Below, piece by piece: positions 35,554 to 45,942 of a DNA stretch of 64,000 bases. The stretch covers positions 1-64,000 of the forward strand of contig CALDDH010000004.1 of assembly GCA_937936465.1 (NCBI GenBank). The letters run 5' to 3'. Position numbers and translations under genes: made by a program. Every line of letters begins with the position of its first letter. The stretch's first letter is position 1. The notes below the pieces were generated by a model. It was given only the letters and a program-made list of their open reading frames with translations, did not search any database and had not been told where the DNA came from. The stretch is from an uncultured Mycoplasmatales bacterium (GTDB lineage: Bacteria; Bacillota_I; Bacilli_A; UBA3375).

Positions 35554-36686
35554 CAATAAGAGATACCATTCATCAAAATATTGAAATTAGTGATCAAAAG
35601 GTTATTGATTTAATTAGAACTTCTGAATTTCAAAGATTAAAAAGAATAAAACAACTAGGACTTTCTCATTTTATATTCCCAACAGCTGAACATTCAAGGT
35701 ATGTTCACAGTATTGGAGTATATCATTTGTCAACAATTTTTATCAAAGAATTAGAATATAAAACAAATGTATTTTTTAATCAATTAGAAAAAAAAGCATT
35801 TCAAATAGCTTGTTTATTACATGATTTAGGTCATGGACCATTTTCACATGCAGCGGAAGACTTCTTTAAATATAATCACGAAGATTATACAATAAAGATT
35901 ATTAAAGATAAAAACTCTCAAATCAATCAAGTATTAGATGATCAAGATTTAATTGATCAGGTTATTTTATTTATTGAGAAAAAGCATCATAATAAAATTC
36001 TTGTCTCTTTATTATCTTCAACAATTGATATTGATAGAATTGATTATTTAAATCGTGATTGTTATCAAACAGGTGTTGATTATGGGAAAATTGATTTATT
36101 AAGAATATTAAGCATTATCGATATTCATGATAATAAGATTGTCTTTTTAGAAAAAGGAATCCATACACTTGAAGATTTTTTATTAAGTAGATATCACATG
36201 TTTTCGCAAGTTTATTTAAATAAAAAATCTCTTGGCTATGAAGCCCTTGTGCAAACAATTCTATTACACATTAAATATTTAATTGATAATAGCTATAAGT
36301 TTTCAACAAACATTGATGTATTATTACCTTTTTATAAAGCTAATATAAATTGTAAAGATTTTTTAAAGTTAGAAGATTATTCATTATATAATTTATTTTT
36401 ACTATTGTTTGAAAATGAAAGTAATAGTAAACTAATTAATTTACTAGATGCATTTTTAAACTATAAAGAGTTAGAAATTAATAATCAGAAAGATGATTAT
36501 TTTTATAAAACAGAAAAAAATTCAAAAGCAGTCTATAATAAAAATGAACCAATTTGGATTAAAACAAAAACAGGTGAAATTAAAAAACTTGAAGAACTAT
36601 CTAAAATAGCTTTATTTTTACAAACAGAATTAAGTATTGAAAATGATGAAATGACATTTTCAATAAAAAAGTCAAATCATGTATAA
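35550..36686 (+). CDS. HD-domain phosphohydrolase (YwfO/dGTPase-like)
   Basis: A 378-residue HD protein. FPTAEHSRYVHSIGV (first His), LLHDLGHGPFSHAAE (HD motif and following His) and STIDIDRIDYLNRD (last Asp) give the full metal set. The same arrangement is found in Bacillus YwfO, a broad dNTP triphosphohydrolase. The C-terminal half is a helical region typical of this subfamily. The next genes, a DUF1934 protein, argS and rpoE, match the Bacillus ywiB-argS-rpoE neighbourhood. Confidence 0.83.
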   Translation: MTIRDTIHQNIEISDQKVIDLIRTSEFQRLKRIKQLGLSHFIFPTAEHSRYVHSIGVYHLSTIFIKELEYKTNVFFNQLEKKAFQIACLLHDLGHGPFSHAAEDFFKYNHEDYTIKIIKDKNSQINQVLDDQDLIDQVILFIEKKHHNKILVSLLSSTIDIDRIDYLNRDCYQTGVDYGKIDLLRILSIIDIHDNKIVFLEKGIHTLEDFLLSRYHMFSQVYLNKKSLGYEALVQTILLHIKYLIDNSYKFSTNIDVLLPFYKANINCKDFLKLEDYSLYNLFLLLFENESNSKLINLLDAFLNYKELEINNQKDDYFYKTEKNSKAVYNKNEPIWIKTKTGEIKKLEELSKIALFLQTELSIENDEMTFSIKKSNHV

Positions 36687-37068
36687 GGCTAAAATTACTG
36701 AAGTTATTTTTGAAAATAATCAAGAAAAAGCATCAAATAAAATTTGTAAAGTAAATGATAATACAATCTATTACAAAGATAAAAACACCAATTATGAAAT
36801 AGAATTTTCAAAAGAAAAGTGTGTCATTAAATCAACAGGAAGTGTAGAATATATAATTTATCATCAATTAGGATTAAAGTATAAATTTAAGTATAAAACG
36901 AAAATGTCTGGTATTGAATTATCTTTAGACACTTTCATAGAAAATGTGTGTTATAATTTAGAGGAAGATTCTAAGTCTATAAATATCTATTTAGAATATA
37001 TTCGTGAAGATTTAGAAAAGGTTAAAATTAATTATAAGGTGGATAAAAATGCAGTTATTAAAAATTAA
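36679..37068 (+). CDS. DUF1934 (YwiB-like) beta-barrel protein
   Basis: A 129-residue, mostly beta protein. YKTKMSGIELSLDTFIENVC and the C-terminal LEYIREDLEKVKINYKV fit DUF1934/YwiB, a calycin-like fold of unknown function. Conservation of gene order (ywiB directly before argS) supports the call. It overlaps the HD gene by 8 bases and argS by 20. Confidence 0.75.
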   Translation: MYKAKITEVIFENNQEKASNKICKVNDNTIYYKDKNTNYEIEFSKEKCVIKSTGSVEYIIYHQLGLKYKFKYKTKMSGIELSLDTFIENVCYNLEEDSKSINIYLEYIREDLEKVKINYKVDKNAVIKN

Positions 37069-38671
37069 AAATCAAATAGATATTGAAATAAAAAACATCT
37101 TAAGTAATAAATATAATATTGATAAAAAAACAATTGTTTTTGAAAATCCAAAGGAAATACAAAATGGAAATCTTTCAACAAATATTGCATTACAATTAAC
37201 TCGTGACTTAAAACAAAATCCAATTATAATTGCAGAAGCAATTGCTTCTGAAATACAGATAAGTGAATATATATCAGAAGTTAAAGTAGCTAAACCAGGT
37301 TTTATTAATATTTATTTTTCTGATAGTTACTTTAAAATGTTAATTGAAGAAGTAGATATTAATTATGGGTCATTTAAAAGGAAAGATCAGAAAAAATATT
37401 TAATTGAGTATATCTCAGCTAATCCGACTGGTGACTTGCATTTAGGTCACTTAAGAAATGCAGTGTATGGAAATGCATTAGTTAATTTAATGAAAAAAGC
37501 AGGCTATAACGTTGGAACTGAATATTATTTAAATGATGCTGGCGCGCAAATGAATAATCTGGGTTTATCAGCTAGATACTTCTATCTATTACTTTGCAAT
37601 CAAGAAGTTGATTTTCCTGAAGATGGATATCGTGGAAAAGATATTGAAAGTATTGGTAAAATGATATTTGATGAATTTAATAATCAGAAAAAAGATGAAA
37701 GTATTGATTTCTTTATTGAATACTCATACAAAATTAATTTAGAAAATATTAAAAGTATTTTAGAAGATATAAATATTAGAATTGATTCTTGGGTTAGTGA
37801 AAAAGAATTATTTAAAAATGATATTGTTAAAGATACATTGCAAATATTAGAAGATAGTAATGATTTGTATGAAAAAGATGGTGCACTTTGGTTAAGAACA
37901 AGTAAATATTTAGATGAAAAAGATCGGGTACTTAAAAAATCAACAGGTGAATATACATATTTTACAGCAGATGTTGCTTATCACATTGAAAAATATAAAA
38001 AAGGTTTTACAAATTTAATAAATATTTGGGGGGCTGATCACCATGGATATATTCCAAGAATAAAATCTTCAATTTTTTCAATGGGTCAAGATCCTGATAC
38101 ATTAGAAATACCAATCATTCAAATGGTTAACTTATTAGAAGATAGTAAAACTTTGAAAATGTCTAAGCGAGCTGGAACAAGTGTAACTATTAAAAGATTA
38201 TTAAGTGAGATAGATAAAGATGTAATAAAATATTTCTTTGTTATGAGATCACCTGATACTAAATTAGATTTTGATATCTCTTTAGCAAAGGAGCAAAGTG
38301 TTAATAATCCAATATATTATATAAATTATGCTTATGTACGTATCAATAGTATATTAAATAAAGCTTTAGAGTTTGAATACAAAAGTAAATTAAATAATCA
38401 ATATTTTACTGAGATAGAAAAAAATATTATTAATTTAATTAGTACATATCCTGAGCTGATAGTTGAAAGTGCTAATAAGAGATTACCACATATCATTGCT
38501 AATTTTTTATATAATTTAGCTTCATTGTTCCATAAGTATTATGATCAAGAAAAAGTATTTACAGATAACCCTATTATTGTAGAAAAGAAATTGTATTTAT
38601 TAGAAAAAATATCAATCATATTCCAAGATGGTTTAAATATACTTGGAATTAAATTAAAAAATAAAATGTGA
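37049..38671 (+). CDS. argS: Arginyl-tRNA synthetase
   Basis: A 540-residue class I synthetase. The N-terminal Arg-N domain covers about 1-85. ISANPTGDLHLGHLRNAVYG holds the HIGH-type motif, and LKMSKRAGTSVTI the KMSKS-type loop. The C-terminal DALR domain has NPIYYINYAYVRINSIL. Length is in the normal range. It ends in TGA. AAGGTGG lies eight bases before ATG. rpoE follows, as in Bacillus. Confidence 0.97.
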   Translation: MQLLKIKNQIDIEIKNILSNKYNIDKKTIVFENPKEIQNGNLSTNIALQLTRDLKQNPIIIAEAIASEIQISEYISEVKVAKPGFINIYFSDSYFKMLIEEVDINYGSFKRKDQKKYLIEYISANPTGDLHLGHLRNAVYGNALVNLMKKAGYNVGTEYYLNDAGAQMNNLGLSARYFYLLLCNQEVDFPEDGYRGKDIESIGKMIFDEFNNQKKDESIDFFIEYSYKINLENIKSILEDINIRIDSWVSEKELFKNDIVKDTLQILEDSNDLYEKDGALWLRTSKYLDEKDRVLKKSTGEYTYFTADVAYHIEKYKKGFTNLINIWGADHHGYIPRIKSSIFSMGQDPDTLEIPIIQMVNLLEDSKTLKMSKRAGTSVTIKRLLSEIDKDVIKYFFVMRSPDTKLDFDISLAKEQSVNNPIYYINYAYVRINSILNKALEFEYKSKLNNQYFTEIEKNIINLISTYPELIVESANKRLPHIIANFLYNLASLFHKYYDQEKVFTDNPIIVEKKLYLLEKISIIFQDGLNILGIKLKNKM

Positions 38672-38682
38672 AAAGAGAAAAT

Positions 38683-39060
38683 ATGCAAACAATTAGTATA
38701 AAAGATTTATTAATCAAAGAAATTAAAGGAAATGAAACAGGTGTTGTTTTAGAAGATATTATTAGTAAAATTGATTTTCAAGAGTATGGTTTCAAATCAG
38801 AAAATCAATTTTTAGGTACAGTATTATCTGATTTGATGATTGATGGTAGATTCTTCTTAATCGATGGGAAATGGGATTTGAAAGCTAAATATCAATCAAA
38901 TATAATCAGAAAACATCGTTCTATTAAATCTTTAGAAAAAATCGAAGAATTGCCGATAGATGTAATTGAGGAAAAAGAAATCACAAATACACAAGAAGTT
39001 GCAACTAGTGATTCATTAGAACAATTTTTAGGTGATCAATTTTTGGATGAAGATGAGTAA
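38683..39060 (+). CDS. rpoE: DNA-directed RNA polymerase delta subunit
   Basis: A 125-residue RpoE. The N-terminal HARE-HTH domain (about 5-75) includes DIISKIDFQEYGFKSENQFL, LSDLMIDGRFFLIDGKWDL. A short acidic C-terminal tail (IEEKE..., ending FLDEDE) is much shorter than the long acidic tail of Bacillus. Delta speeds RNA polymerase recycling in Gram-positives. ATG 38683 is preferred; a GTG at 38668 overlapping the argS stop is an alternative. Confidence 0.85.
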   Translation: MQTISIKDLLIKEIKGNETGVVLEDIISKIDFQEYGFKSENQFLGTVLSDLMIDGRFFLIDGKWDLKAKYQSNIIRKHRSIKSLEKIEELPIDVIEEKEITNTQEVATSDSLEQFLGDQFLDEDE

Positions 39061-39568
39061 AATAAACATTGTTTTATTTCAACCAGAAATCCCACAAAAC
39101 ACTGCAAATATTATGAGAACTGCAGTTGCAACAGATAGTAATTTACATTTAATAAAACCATATGGTTTTGATTTAAAAGAAAAAAAAAAAATAATAAAAC
39201 GTAGTTCAACTAATTATATTGATGATGTCATTTTATTTGAACATGAAAGTTTTAATTCTTTTATCGCAGATAAAAAACCAAAAAATATTTATTTTTTATC
39301 AAGGTATGGTAAAAAACCATATTCTGAAATTGATATTAATCAAAAAGATGACCAAGAAATATATATTGTATTCGGAAAAGAAAGTAGTGGAATTGATTTA
39401 GAAATATTAAAAAAATATGAAACCTCATTGTTTCGTATACCAATGGTAAAAGAAATGAGATCACTTAACTTATCAAATTGTGTTGCAATTTGTGTTTATG
39501 ATTTATTAAGAAAAGATAATTTTTTAAATTTATCATTAATAGAAACTCAGAAAAAAGATTATTTATAA
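39053..39568 (+). CDS. trmL: tRNA (cytidine(34)-2'-O)-methyltransferase
   Basis: A 171-residue SPOUT methyltransferase. NIVLFQPEIPQNTANIMRTA at the N-terminus, YIVFGKESSGID and RIPMVKEMRSLNLSNCVAI are the TrmL knot motifs. It modifies the wobble base of tRNA-Leu. I place the start at ATG 39053, matching the family N-terminus; the longer frame adds residues without a ribosome-binding site. It overlaps the rpoE end by 8 bases. Confidence 0.92.
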   Translation: MSKINIVLFQPEIPQNTANIMRTAVATDSNLHLIKPYGFDLKEKKKIIKRSSTNYIDDVILFEHESFNSFIADKKPKNIYFLSRYGKKPYSEIDINQKDDQEIYIVFGKESSGIDLEILKKYETSLFRIPMVKEMRSLNLSNCVAICVYDLLRKDNFLNLSLIETQKKDYL

Positions 39569-39580
39569 AAAGGAGAATCG

Positions 39581-40888
39581 ATGTTTGCAACAAGTGAAGT
39601 TATTCCCTCCCTCTATGTAGTAAATATACAATACTCAACAATACTTTTAATAAGTATTTTTATTATTATATTATTAATATTAAGTGCGATAAATTCTGGT
39701 TTAGAAATGGCCTTAGCATCAGTTAATCGAATAAGGATTAAGACTAAAGCTGAAAATGGAGAAAAAAAATCTAAAAAAGTATTAAAATTAATTGAAAACT
39801 ATGACAATACAACAACGACAATTATTGTTTTTAATAATATTGTTAACATTCTTTTAGCAACAGTGTCATCAGCATTCTTTATTAGTTTGTATCCAAAATA
39901 TGGAGTTATTATTTCAACAATAGTAATGACTTTATTAATATTAATCTTTGGAGAAATAATTCCAAAAATTTATGGTAAACAAAATTCAGAAAAAATGTTA
40001 AATATATTTATTGGTTTTCTAAATTTATCAATTAAAATATTGAAACCTGTTGTTTATTTGTTTTTGCTTTTTAATAATTCAGTTCAAAAAAAATTAAAAA
40101 ATGATGTTGATGAAAATGATGAACAAAATGAAGTTGAAGATGAAATTTTAACAATCATCCAAGAGAGCGAAGATGAAGGTAAGATGGATGAGGATTATAG
40201 TGAATTAATACGTAATGCAGTAGAATTTAATGAAATTAGAGTAGAAGAAATTTTAACAGCAAGAGATAAGATGGTATTAATTGATATTGAAACAAGCAAT
40301 GAAGAAATTTTAAAGATATTGAAAGAAGGTAGGTTTTCAAGAGTTCCAATATATGAAGACATATCAGATAATATAATTGGTGTTTTATATGTTAGAGATT
40401 TCTATCATTATTATACTGAAAATAAAGACATTGAAATAAGACAAATTTTAAGACAAGCCTCGTTTGTACCAGATAGTTTAAAAATTTCAAAATTATTAGT
40501 ACAACTTCAACAAAATCATAATCATATGAGTTTAGTTGTTGATGAAAGAGGTACAGTACAAGGACTTGTGACAATTGAAGATATCATTGAAGAATTAGTT
40601 GGTGAAATATGGGATGAACATGATGATATTGAATTAGATATCATTAAACTAGCAGATAATAAATTTGAAATTCTATCTAATTGTTCAATTAATGATTTTA
40701 ATGAATATTTTTCTGTGAAAGATATTGAAGCAGAAACAGATGAAATGACTATCTCAGGGTATCTTCTTGAAATGGCTGAAAGAATACCAAATAAAGGCGA
40801 TTTATTTGAGGATGATCACTTTAAATATACAATTGTTGAAGTTTCTGGTAAAAAAATCGAAAAAATAATTGTTCAATTAAAAAATTAA
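39581..40888 (+). CDS. CNNM/CorC-family membrane protein with CBS pair
   Basis: A 435-residue protein. The N-terminal CNNM transmembrane domain (about 18-180, four spans) contains SAINSGLEMALASVNR and FGEIIPKIYGKQNSE, followed by a CBS pair (about 215-345; EEILTARDKMVLIDIE, LVVDERGTVQGLVTIEDII) and a CorC/HlyC C-terminal domain (about 355-435). The family (YhdP/YqhB, often labelled hemolysin C) exports Mg2+ or related cations. AAGGAG precedes ATG. pnp follows 16 bases later. Confidence 0.9.
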   Translation: MFATSEVIPSLYVVNIQYSTILLISIFIIILLILSAINSGLEMALASVNRIRIKTKAENGEKKSKKVLKLIENYDNTTTTIIVFNNIVNILLATVSSAFFISLYPKYGVIISTIVMTLLILIFGEIIPKIYGKQNSEKMLNIFIGFLNLSIKILKPVVYLFLLFNNSVQKKLKNDVDENDEQNEVEDEILTIIQESEDEGKMDEDYSELIRNAVEFNEIRVEEILTARDKMVLIDIETSNEEILKILKEGRFSRVPIYEDISDNIIGVLYVRDFYHYYTENKDIEIRQILRQASFVPDSLKISKLLVQLQQNHNHMSLVVDERGTVQGLVTIEDIIEELVGEIWDEHDDIELDIIKLADNKFEILSNCSINDFNEYFSVKDIEAETDEMTISGYLLEMAERIPNKGDLFEDDHFKYTIVEVSGKKIEKIIVQLKN

Positions 40889-40904
40889 ATAAAAAGGATA
40901 ATAT

Positions 40905-42983
40905 ATGGCAGAATTTAAAATGGATATAGCTAATCGAAAATTTTCAATCGAAACAAATAAATTTGCTAAACAAGCAGATGGAAGTGTTATGGTTAAATAT
41001 GGTGATACGTATATACTTGCAACAGCTGTAGTTTCTAAAAAGGAGTCTACTGCTGATTTTTTTCCTTTAACAATTAATTATGAAGAAAAATTATATGCAA
41101 TGGGTAAAATACCTGGTAATTATAATAGAAGAGAAGCTAAACCTAGTGAAAATGCCACTTTAGCAGCTCGACTAATTGATCGTCCTATTAGACCAATGTT
41201 TCCAGAAAAATTTAATCAAGAATTACAAGTATATACATCTGTTATGAGTCTTGATAAAGATTGTGAGCCTGAAGTAACAGCTATAAATGCTGCATCAATT
41301 GCTTTGTCATTAGCAAGTAATATCCCTTTCTTAGGGCCAATCGGTGCTGTTAATGTTGGTTTGATTAACGGTAAACTTATTATTAATCCAACTGTCTTAG
41401 AAAAGTCTGAAAGTGATTTAGAATTAAGATTGGCGGGGACAAAGACTGAAATTACAATGGTTGAAGCAAAAGCAAATCAATTATCTGAAGAACAAATTAT
41501 TGAAGCAATTATGTTTGGACATAAAGAAATTAAAAAAATTGTTGAATTTCAGATAGAAGTAAAAAAAAGTTTAGGGATTAATACAATAGAATACAAAGTG
41601 ATTGATGAACCAATTGAAATACAAATTAAAGAACAAATTATTGAAAACTATGGTAAAGATATATTAAGATATTTACAAATACCTAATAAACAAGAAAAAA
41701 ATAATGCACTAGATTTATTATTAGAAGAATCTATGTTGAATTTATTGATTGAAGAAGAGAATCAATCAAAATTTAAAATTATATATAATGAAGTAATTAA
41801 AGATAAATTTAGATATTTAATTACAAATGAGAAACTTAGACCAGATGGACGAAAATTAGATGAAATAAGATCACTTGATTCAATCATTAATTTGCTTCCA
41901 AGAGTACATGGAAGTGCATTATTTACAAGGGGAGAAACTCAAGCTTTAGCAACTGTAACATTAGGTCAAAAATCTGATTTACAAAAATTAGATAATTTAG
42001 AGTTACAAACAGAAAAAACATTTATGTTACATTATAACTTTCCTGCATTTTCTGTTGGAGAAACAAGACGCGTCTCTCCTCCAAATAGAAGAGAAATAGG
42101 TCATGGTAATTTAGCTGAGAAAGCATTGTTTTCAGTTATGCCAAGCTATGAAAAGTTTCCATATACAACAAGAATTGTGTCTGAAATACTAGAGTCAAAT
42201 GGATCATCCTCACAAGCATCAATTTGTGCAGGTTCTTTAGCACTAATGCAAGCAGGTGTTCCAATTGAAAATCATGTTGCAGGTATTGCAATGGGTTTAA
42301 TTAAAGAAGATAAAAATTATTCGATTTTAACTGATATTCAAGGTTTAGAAGATCATTTAGGTGATATGGACTTCAAAGTGGCTGGGACAAAAGACGGAAT
42401 ATGTACTATACAAATGGACATTAAAATATCTGGTATTAGCAATCAAATCTTAGTTGAAGGGTTAGAGGAAGCTAGAAAAGCAAGGCTAGAAATACTAAAA
42501 CACATGGAACAAATAATTGACAAACCAAGAGAAATACTAAGTGAATATGCTCCTAAATCAATATCGTTTATAATTGACCCAAATAAAATTAGAGTTGTTA
42601 TTGGTAAAAATGGTGATATGATTAATAAAATAATTGAAAAAACAAATGTTAAAATTGATATTGAAGATTCGGGTAATGTTTATATTTACTCTGAAAATAT
42701 GGAAATGATATTAGAAGCTAAAGAAATTATTTTAAAATTAGTTAAAGAATATAAAATTAATGAAAGATATATTGGAACAGTTAAAAGAATTGAAGCATAT
42801 GGAGCATTCCTAAACTTTGATGGGGATAATGAAGTATTAATTCATATTTCTAAATTATCTGAACAAAGAATTGAAAAAGTTGAAGATGTAGTCAGCTTAG
42901 GACAAGAGATTGATTTTATTATTGTTGATAAAGATAAAAGCGGTAAAATGAAAGGGAAAGTAGTACAGAAGGAGCAAAAATGA
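40905..42983 (+). CDS. pnp: Polyribonucleotide nucleotidyltransferase (PNPase)
   Basis: A 692-residue 3'-5' exoribonuclease. It has two RNase PH domains (first with GKIPGNYNRREAKPSENATL, second with RPDGRKLDEIRSL and ETRRVSPPNRREIGHGNLAE), a KH domain (IIDPNKIRVVIGKNGDMINK) and an S1 domain (TVKRIEAYGAFLNFDGDNEV). Length is normal. Its last codons overlap mutL by 4 bases. Confidence 0.98.
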   Translation: MAEFKMDIANRKFSIETNKFAKQADGSVMVKYGDTYILATAVVSKKESTADFFPLTINYEEKLYAMGKIPGNYNRREAKPSENATLAARLIDRPIRPMFPEKFNQELQVYTSVMSLDKDCEPEVTAINAASIALSLASNIPFLGPIGAVNVGLINGKLIINPTVLEKSESDLELRLAGTKTEITMVEAKANQLSEEQIIEAIMFGHKEIKKIVEFQIEVKKSLGINTIEYKVIDEPIEIQIKEQIIENYGKDILRYLQIPNKQEKNNALDLLLEESMLNLLIEEENQSKFKIIYNEVIKDKFRYLITNEKLRPDGRKLDEIRSLDSIINLLPRVHGSALFTRGETQALATVTLGQKSDLQKLDNLELQTEKTFMLHYNFPAFSVGETRRVSPPNRREIGHGNLAEKALFSVMPSYEKFPYTTRIVSEILESNGSSSQASICAGSLALMQAGVPIENHVAGIAMGLIKEDKNYSILTDIQGLEDHLGDMDFKVAGTKDGICTIQMDIKISGISNQILVEGLEEARKARLEILKHMEQIIDKPREILSEYAPKSISFIIDPNKIRVVIGKNGDMINKIIEKTNVKIDIEDSGNVYIYSENMEMILEAKEIILKLVKEYKINERYIGTVKRIEAYGAFLNFDGDNEVLIHISKLSEQRIEKVEDVVSLGQEIDFIIVDKDKSGKMKGKVVQKEQK

Positions 42984-44743
42984 GTCAAATAAGAGTAATG
43001 AAAGATGTTTTAGCCAATAAAATAGCTGCAGGGGAAATCATTGAAAGACCAATGTCTGTTGTTAAAGAATTAGTTGAAAATGCAATTGATGCTGAATCTA
43101 AAGTAATTAATATTAAATTAAAATCTTCAGGTTTAGAGTCAATTGTTGTTATTGATGATGGAAATGGAATGGTTCTTGATGATTTAGAACTTTGTATTAA
43201 AAGACATGCAACAAGTAAATTATTTGATGATAGAGATTTATTTAGTATTTCTACACTAGGGTTTAGAGGTGAAGCAATACCTTCAATTTATTCTGTATCA
43301 AAGATGCAAATTACAAGTTCAATTGATGGTAACACTGCTAATAAATTAATTAAAATTGATGATGATAAATATAAAATTGAAGAAGCATCAGCTAATAAAG
43401 GTACAAAAATAGTAGTTAATAATTTATTTTATAATACACCGGTTAGATATAAACACTTATCAAATCCATTTTATGAACTTTCAATTATTGTTAACTATAT
43501 TAATAAAGTAAGTTTAATTAATAATGATATTTCATTTAAGTTAATTAATGATGATAATACATTAATTCATACATTTGGAGACTCCAATATAAAAAGTATT
43601 TTTTCTAATCAATATAATCCAACATTGTCTAATAATATGCTTGAAATAAATATGGATAATGAGCACTTTAAACTAAAGATAATAACTTCATCACCTATAG
43701 ATACTCGAAGTCGGAAAAATCATATTACAATAAGTGTTAATAAAAGATTAGTTAGAAACTATGAGATAGAAAATCAAATTATTCAGGCCTATGATAAGTT
43801 TTTACATACAAATCAATTTCCAATTACATTTATTGAAATTAGTGTTAATTATAATTTAATTGATGTTAATATTCATCCAACTAAACAACAAGTTAAAATA
43901 TCATTATTAGATGAATTATTAATAATCATCAATAAAGAAATAAAACAATCACTCTCTAATGTTTCATACATTTCAAAGCCACAGATAAATGATAAAGTAT
44001 ATAAAAATAATAATAGTTTCTCAATTAATAATTTAAGTGTATTTGAAAAAAATAATAATAAAAAAAATTATTCAGATAGTTTATTTGATTCAGTTCAAAG
44101 TGTTGATGATCAAAATTTAACTCAAGTAATTACTAAAAATAATAGCTTAATTAATAATCATATTGAGGAATTAGATTTTTTATCAAGTTTACATAATACA
44201 TATTTATTATTTCAAAGTCAAAATGGACTTTATTTAGTTGATCAACATGCAGCACAAGAGAGAATTAAATATGAACAATATTATGAAAAATATAAAAACA
44301 AAACTTTTATTTATCAACAATTATTATTACCTATTATCATCGAACTAACAACTCAAGAACAATTACTTTTCACAAAAAAACATCAAGAATTAGAGTGTTT
44401 TGGTATAAAAGTTGAAAGTTTTGGAATTAATACATATAAAGTATTAGAAATTGATTCATGGATGAGTAACAGAGATAATATTGAAGATGATATCATAGAT
44501 TTAATTCATTTAATAATTGAAAATAAAAAACATGACTTTGCTAGCTTTTATGAAGAAGTAGCAATTATGATGGCATGTAAAAAATCAATCAAAGCAAATC
44601 ACTTCTTAGATAAACTAGAAGCTGATGATTTGATTAAGCAATTAAGAAAATGTAATCAACCTTTTACATGCCCTCATGGTAGACCTATCTTTGTGAATAT
44701 AACAATTAAAGAAATTGAAAAAATGTTTAAAAGGACTTTTTAA
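42980..44743 (+). CDS. mutL: DNA mismatch repair protein MutL, endonuclease-type
   Basis: A 587-residue GHKL ATPase. VLANKIAAGEIIERPMSVVK and ELVENAIDAES, DDGNGM and LGFRGEAIPSI are the ATP-binding motifs. The C-terminal domain has DQHAAQERIKYE (endonuclease metal motif DQHA-x2-E-x4-E), MACKKSIKA and CPHGRP. All three are needed for nicking, so this is a nicking MutL as in Bacillus, not the non-nicking E. coli type. The linker (about 330-400) is asparagine/serine-rich. MutS is not in the window. Confidence 0.96.
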   Translation: MSQIRVMKDVLANKIAAGEIIERPMSVVKELVENAIDAESKVINIKLKSSGLESIVVIDDGNGMVLDDLELCIKRHATSKLFDDRDLFSISTLGFRGEAIPSIYSVSKMQITSSIDGNTANKLIKIDDDKYKIEEASANKGTKIVVNNLFYNTPVRYKHLSNPFYELSIIVNYINKVSLINNDISFKLINDDNTLIHTFGDSNIKSIFSNQYNPTLSNNMLEINMDNEHFKLKIITSSPIDTRSRKNHITISVNKRLVRNYEIENQIIQAYDKFLHTNQFPITFIEISVNYNLIDVNIHPTKQQVKISLLDELLIIINKEIKQSLSNVSYISKPQINDKVYKNNNSFSINNLSVFEKNNNKKNYSDSLFDSVQSVDDQNLTQVITKNNSLINNHIEELDFLSSLHNTYLLFQSQNGLYLVDQHAAQERIKYEQYYEKYKNKTFIYQQLLLPIIIELTTQEQLLFTKKHQELECFGIKVESFGINTYKVLEIDSWMSNRDNIEDDIIDLIHLIIENKKHDFASFYEEVAIMMACKKSIKANHFLDKLEADDLIKQLRKCNQPFTCPHGRPIFVNITIKEIEKMFKRTF

Positions 44744-45591
44744 TGAATGATTTAAGAAATTATAATGTAATTGCTGTTGTGGGTGCTACATGCACTGGTA
44801 AAAGTGAATATGCAATTAACTTAGCCAAACAATTAGATGCTGAGATTATTAATGGAGATTCTGTTCAAGTTTACAAAGATTTAAATATTGGTAGTGCTAA
44901 AATAACTTTTGATCAAATGCGTGGGATAAAACATCATCTTTTAGATTTTAAAAATCCAGATGAACAATATACTGTTGCTGACTTTCAAAAAGATTGTCGA
45001 GCAAAAATAAAAGAAATTAATCAAAGAAAAAAAATTGCGATCATTGTTGGAGGAACAGGCTTATATATTAAAGCTGTATTGTATAATTATAATTTTACAA
45101 AAGGCTATAAAAGTGATTTTTTAAATGATTTAAATGAAATTCAAATTAGAGAATTGTTTTTAAAAAAATATCCTAATCAACAAAATAATATTGAATTAAA
45201 TAATCCCTCAAGATTAAAAAATTATTTAATTAAATTAGAAAATAATATTCCTTTTGAAAGTGATGGAAATGAATTATTTTATAATAATAGCCATGTAATT
45301 GGTTTATACATGGATCGTGAAATACTTTATAATAAAATTAATTATCGTGTTGATAAAATGTTTGAATTAGGACTTATAAACGAAGTTAAGCAGTTCAATT
45401 CAAAATGGCCATCACAAAGAGCAATTGGTTATAAAGAAATCCATTTGTTGCTTAATTTACAATTAACTGAAAATGATGCTAATGAATTAATCAAAAAAAA
45501 AACAAGGAATTTTGCAAAAAAGCAAATAACTTGGTTTAACAATAAAATGGATGTTCATTGGTATGATATATTGGAGGGCAAATGGCGATAA
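44743..45591 (+). CDS. miaA: tRNA dimethylallyltransferase
   Basis: A 282-residue prenyltransferase adding a dimethylallyl group to A37. VGATCTGKSEYAINLAKQL is the P-loop, EIINGDSVQVYKDLNIGSAK the substrate-pocket motif, and VGGTGLYIKAVLYNYNF and KTRNFAKKQITWFN are family blocks. The P-loop has CTGKS where most have SGKT/S, a minor variant. mutL-miaA order is common in bacteria. It overlaps the ynzC-like gene by 10 bases. Confidence 0.95.
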   Translation: MNDLRNYNVIAVVGATCTGKSEYAINLAKQLDAEIINGDSVQVYKDLNIGSAKITFDQMRGIKHHLLDFKNPDEQYTVADFQKDCRAKIKEINQRKKIAIIVGGTGLYIKAVLYNYNFTKGYKSDFLNDLNEIQIRELFLKKYPNQQNNIELNNPSRLKNYLIKLENNIPFESDGNELFYNNSHVIGLYMDREILYNKINYRVDKMFELGLINEVKQFNSKWPSQRAIGYKEIHLLLNLQLTENDANELIKKKTRNFAKKQITWFNNKMDVHWYDILEGKWR

Positions 45592-45914
45592 ATCAAAAAT
45601 TAATAAATAAAATTAATAAATATGCAAAACTTAAAAAAGAACGTATGTTAACTGATGTAGAACGTAAAGAACAATCTGAATTAAGAAAGTTGTATTTAGA
45701 TCAATTTAAAAGTAATTTAAAAAATACATTAAATGATGTTTCCATAGTTGATAAATTAATAATTAAAGATAAGACTGAAAATGAATTGATACAATTATTT
45801 GTTAATGATAATAGTATTTTACAAATTAAAAAAATAAATAAAAGTCAATATGAATTAACATATGATACAAAACTTACAACAGAAAAAAAAATTTTAAAAA
45901 AAATAAATAATTAG
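45582..45914 (+). CDS. DUF896 (YnzC-like) protein with C-terminal extension
   Basis: A 110-residue protein. Residues 1-58 (LINKINKYAKLKKERMLTDV, ERKEQSELRKLYLDQFKSNL, KNTLNDVSIVD) match the two-helix DUF896 domain of Bacillus YnzC. About 50 further residues are not part of that domain and I do not recognise them. GGAGGG lies shortly before ATG. It is the last gene of the pnp-mutL-miaA run. Confidence 0.82.
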   Translation: MAINQKLINKINKYAKLKKERMLTDVERKEQSELRKLYLDQFKSNLKNTLNDVSIVDKLIIKDKTENELIQLFVNDNSILQIKKINKSQYELTYDTKLTTEKKILKKINN

Positions 45915-45942
45915 TATATCATAACTTATTATATGATATAAT
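45915..45942 (+). promoter_or_regulatory. Extended -10 promoter inside a 9-bp inverted repeat
   Basis: TATATCATA (45915-45923) and TATGATATA (45932-45940) are perfect inverted copies. The right arm merges into the extended -10 TGATATAAT (45934-45942). The repeat could be an operator for the next two membrane-protein genes. No T run follows, so it is not a terminator. Confidence 0.5.
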